From assembly GCA_946629475.1 (NCBI GenBank), contig CAMOXX010000138.1, positions 1 to 7,235 of the forward strand: a stretch of 7,235 nucleotides of DNA, given 5' to 3'. Numbering within the stretch: the stretch's first letter is position 1; each line of letters begins with the position of its first letter. Of this stretch, positions 5,704 to 7,235 are shown piece by piece. The notes beneath the pieces were generated by a model, which was not told the origin of the DNA, did no database searches, and saw only the letters and a program-made list of their open reading frames with translations. The position numbers and the translations under genes were made by a program. Origin of the DNA: an uncultured Blautia sp. GTDB lineage: Bacteria; Bacillota; Clostridia; Lachnospirales; Lachnospiraceae.

Positions 5704-6800
5704 AAAGCAGAAGATCATTTTTTCACATTGCGAAGCGCAAAGACGATGAGCTTCCGGGGTGGAAAGCCTGGGGGATCCGCGCCATTTCACTGATTCTGGC
5801 GCTTTTGGTGTGCGCGGTTGTGACAACACTGCTTACAGGACTGAATCCGGTTTCGGTTTTCACAACGATGATCGACGGCGCTTTCGGAACCAGCCGCCGC
5901 ATCTGGATCCTGATGCAGAATGTCGCGATCCTGCTCTGCATCTCCCTCGCAGTCACTCCGGCTTTCCGGATGCGCTTCTGGAATATCGGGGCGGAGGGTC
6001 AGGTGCTGATCAGCGGTCTTGCCGCAGCCTCATGTATGATTCTGTTTCCGAATCTTCCCAACTGGCTGCTGATTCTGATTATGTGCGCGGCATCTGTCGC
6101 GGCAGGCGCGGTCTGGGCAATGATTCCGGCTTTTTTCAAGGCAAAGTGGAATACCAATGAGACGCTTTTTACCCTGATGATGAACTATGTGGCAATGCAG
6201 CTGGTATCCTACTTCGTCATTGTGTGGGAGGTTCCGAAGGGATCCGGAAAGATCGGCATTATCAATCAGAATACTGAGGCGGGCTGGCTGCCGGTGATCG
6301 GCGGACAGAAGTACCTGCTGACCATCATCGTTGTGCTGATACTCACGGCTTATATGTATGTCTATCTCAATTACACGAAGCACGGGTATGAGCTTACGGT
6401 GGTAGGTGAGAGCGAGAGAACCGCCCGTTACCTGAACATTAAGACCGGAAGGGTCATTGTCAGAACCCTGATGCTTTCCGGCGCAATCTGCGGCGTTGCG
6501 GGACTTCTGCTCGTCGGCGGAACGGACCACACGATCACATCCACCATCGCGGATGGAAGAGGGTTTACGGCGGTTATGGTATCATGGCTGGCAAAATTCA
6601 ATCCGGCCGGAATGATTTTCGCAAGTCTGCTGATCGTTTTCCTGAGCCGCGGCGCGAATGAGATTTCCACGATTTTCGGGCTGAACCATGCGTTCGGCGA
6701 TATCCTGACAGGAATCATTCTTTTCTTCATCATCGGGAGCGAATTTTTTATCAATTATCAGATTCGTCTCTCCGGACGGACCGGAAAGGAGGAGCGCTGA
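5700..6800 (+). CDS. ABC importer permease subunit 1 (NupP/YufP-type)
   Basis: This integral membrane subunit forms half of the translocation channel. The 366-residue product belongs to the BPD_transp_2 permease family used with BMP binding proteins. A basic N-terminus (KSRRSFFHIAKRK) precedes about nine hydrophobic segments, roughly at residues 26-46, 68-89, 97-116, 122-143, 156-176, 205-225, 258-275, 295-316 and 328-348. Family landmarks are FWNIGAEGQ (93-101), AKWNTNETLFTLMMNY (148-163) and the cytoplasmic loop with GESERTARYLNIKTGRVI, the probable contact with the ATPase. The ATG at 5700 overlaps the ATPase stop as ATGA. The tail ends in charged residues (SGRTGKEER), and its codons carry the ribosome binding site of the next gene. 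The substrate cannot be read from the sequence; nucleoside is the family inference. Confidence 0.92.
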   Translation: MKSRRSFFHIAKRKDDELPGWKAWGIRAISLILALLVCAVVTTLLTGLNPVSVFTTMIDGAFGTSRRIWILMQNVAILLCISLAVTPAFRMRFWNIGAEGQVLISGLAAASCMILFPNLPNWLLILIMCAASVAAGAVWAMIPAFFKAKWNTNETLFTLMMNYVAMQLVSYFVIVWEVPKGSGKIGIINQNTEAGWLPVIGGQKYLLTIIVVLILTAYMYVYLNYTKHGYELTVVGESERTARYLNIKTGRVIVRTLMLSGAICGVAGLLLVGGTDHTITSTIADGRGFTAVMVSWLAKFNPAGMIFASLLIVFLSRGANEISTIFGLNHAFGDILTGIILFFIIGSEFFINYQIRLSGRTGKEER

Positions 6801-6806
6801 GAAATG
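6785..6806 (+). promoter_or_regulatory. Ribosome binding site of permease 2 inside the permease 1 coding end
   Basis: AAAGGAGGAG (6785-6794) encodes the last residues of permease 1 and serves as Shine-Dalgarno for the ATG at 6804. Counting from the AGGAGG core (6787-6792) the spacing is 11 bases, somewhat long. The stop codon lies between, so translation of the two is probably coupled. Confidence 0.7.
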
Positions 6807-7235
6807 TTTGATTTTGTGACTTTTATTCCCCGGGCTGTTGTGCAGGGAATCCCGCTGCTCTACGGAGCAACCGGCGAGACTCTGACGGAAAAATCCGGAA
6901 ATCTGAATCTCGGTATCCCCGGCATCATGTATGTCGGAGCAATCTCAGGCGTGATCGGTGCGTTCTTTTATGAACAGAACGCTGCCGAGGTGCATACGGT
7001 TCCGGCGATTCTGATCCCATTCTGCAGCTGCCTCCTGGGGAGTCTGCTCATGGGGCTCATCTACTGCTTCCTTACGGTAACGCTCCGCGCCAATCAGAAC
7101 GTGACAGGTCTGGCCCTCACCACATTCGGCGTCGGGTTCGGCAATTTCTTCGGCGGAAGCCTGATCAAGCTGACCGGAAGCGAGGTTCCTTCCATCGCTC
7201 TGTCGGCAACCAGCGCGGCATTCAGCAAAAGCCTG
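6804..7235 (+). CDS. ABC importer permease subunit 2 (NupQ/YufQ-type), 3' end outside window
   Basis: This is the second membrane half of the importer. The first 144 codons are present and stay open to the window edge; the usual length is about 300 residues, so roughly half is missing. The opening matches the family: a short N-terminal helix (MFDFVTFIPRAVVQGIPLL), then YGATGETLTEKSGNLNLGIPGIMYVGA (20-46), corresponding to the GE-lTEKaG-lNLGieG motif of BPD_transp_2 permeases. Further hydrophobic segments lie at about 47-56, 67-92 and 103-118, with LRANQNVTGLALTTFG (94-109) in the conserved cytoplasmic loop. The start is three bases after the permease 1 stop. The pair of dissimilar permeases is the normal arrangement for BMP-type importers, which are heterodimeric in the membrane. 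Confidence 0.9.
   Translation, partial: MFDFVTFIPRAVVQGIPLLYGATGETLTEKSGNLNLGIPGIMYVGAISGVIGAFFYEQNAAEVHTVPAILIPFCSCLLGSLLMGLIYCFLTVTLRANQNVTGLALTTFGVGFGNFFGGSLIKLTGSEVPSIALSATSAAFSKSL

Noticed and set aside
1..7235. Phage defence, mobile element or other novel system
   Set aside because: Every gene belongs to a known housekeeping or transport family. No transposase, integrase, terminal repeat or CRISPR-like repeat was seen.

Overview
The window is ordinary chromosomal DNA from a low-to-mid GC Gram-positive bacterium, most likely a strictly anaerobic member of the Clostridia (Lachnospiraceae-like). Three things suggest this: the protein sequences resemble that group by eye, there is an activase for oxygen-sensitive ribonucleotide reductase, and most genes have strong AGGAGG-type ribosome binding sites with some GTG starts. 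All recognised genes lie on the + strand.

Region 1 (1-1973) is a housekeeping cluster: the 3' part of pnp (polynucleotide phosphorylase), then nrdG (anaerobic ribonucleotide reductase activase) and dut (dUTPase). They are closely spaced with no clear terminator between them. NrdG switches on dNTP synthesis, and Dut removes dUTP and supplies dUMP for thymidylate, so both serve DNA precursor supply. PNPase recycles RNA to nucleoside diphosphates, which are possible precursors for that pathway.

Region 2 (1974-2143) is a 170-base gap. It holds a near-consensus sigma-A promoter (TTGACA, 17 bases, TAAAAT) and a GAGTAT-N10-ATACTC dyad over the predicted transcription start. These drive xpt (xanthine phosphoribosyltransferase, GTG start). 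An interrupted long hairpin with a T6 tract overlaps the end of xpt and looks like an intrinsic terminator or attenuator.

Region 3 (2798-7235, running off the end) is a BMP/CUT2-type ABC importer of the nucleoside family: a secreted substrate-binding protein, a tandem-NBD ATPase, and two multi-spanning permeases (the second cut by the window end). A 176-base structured spacer with three consecutive hairpins lies between the binding protein and the ATPase. The permease genes follow the ATPase with an ATGA overlap and a 3-base gap. An importer of this family directly downstream of xpt suggests a purine salvage locus: nucleoside or base uptake followed by phosphoribosylation. The substrate is inferred, not shown by the sequence.

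I found no mobile element, CRISPR array, RNA gene or clearly novel system. The points worth a second look are regulatory (operator-like dyads, a leaky-looking terminator, stacked hairpins), plus a binding protein without a lipobox and an unusually degenerate second ATP site.
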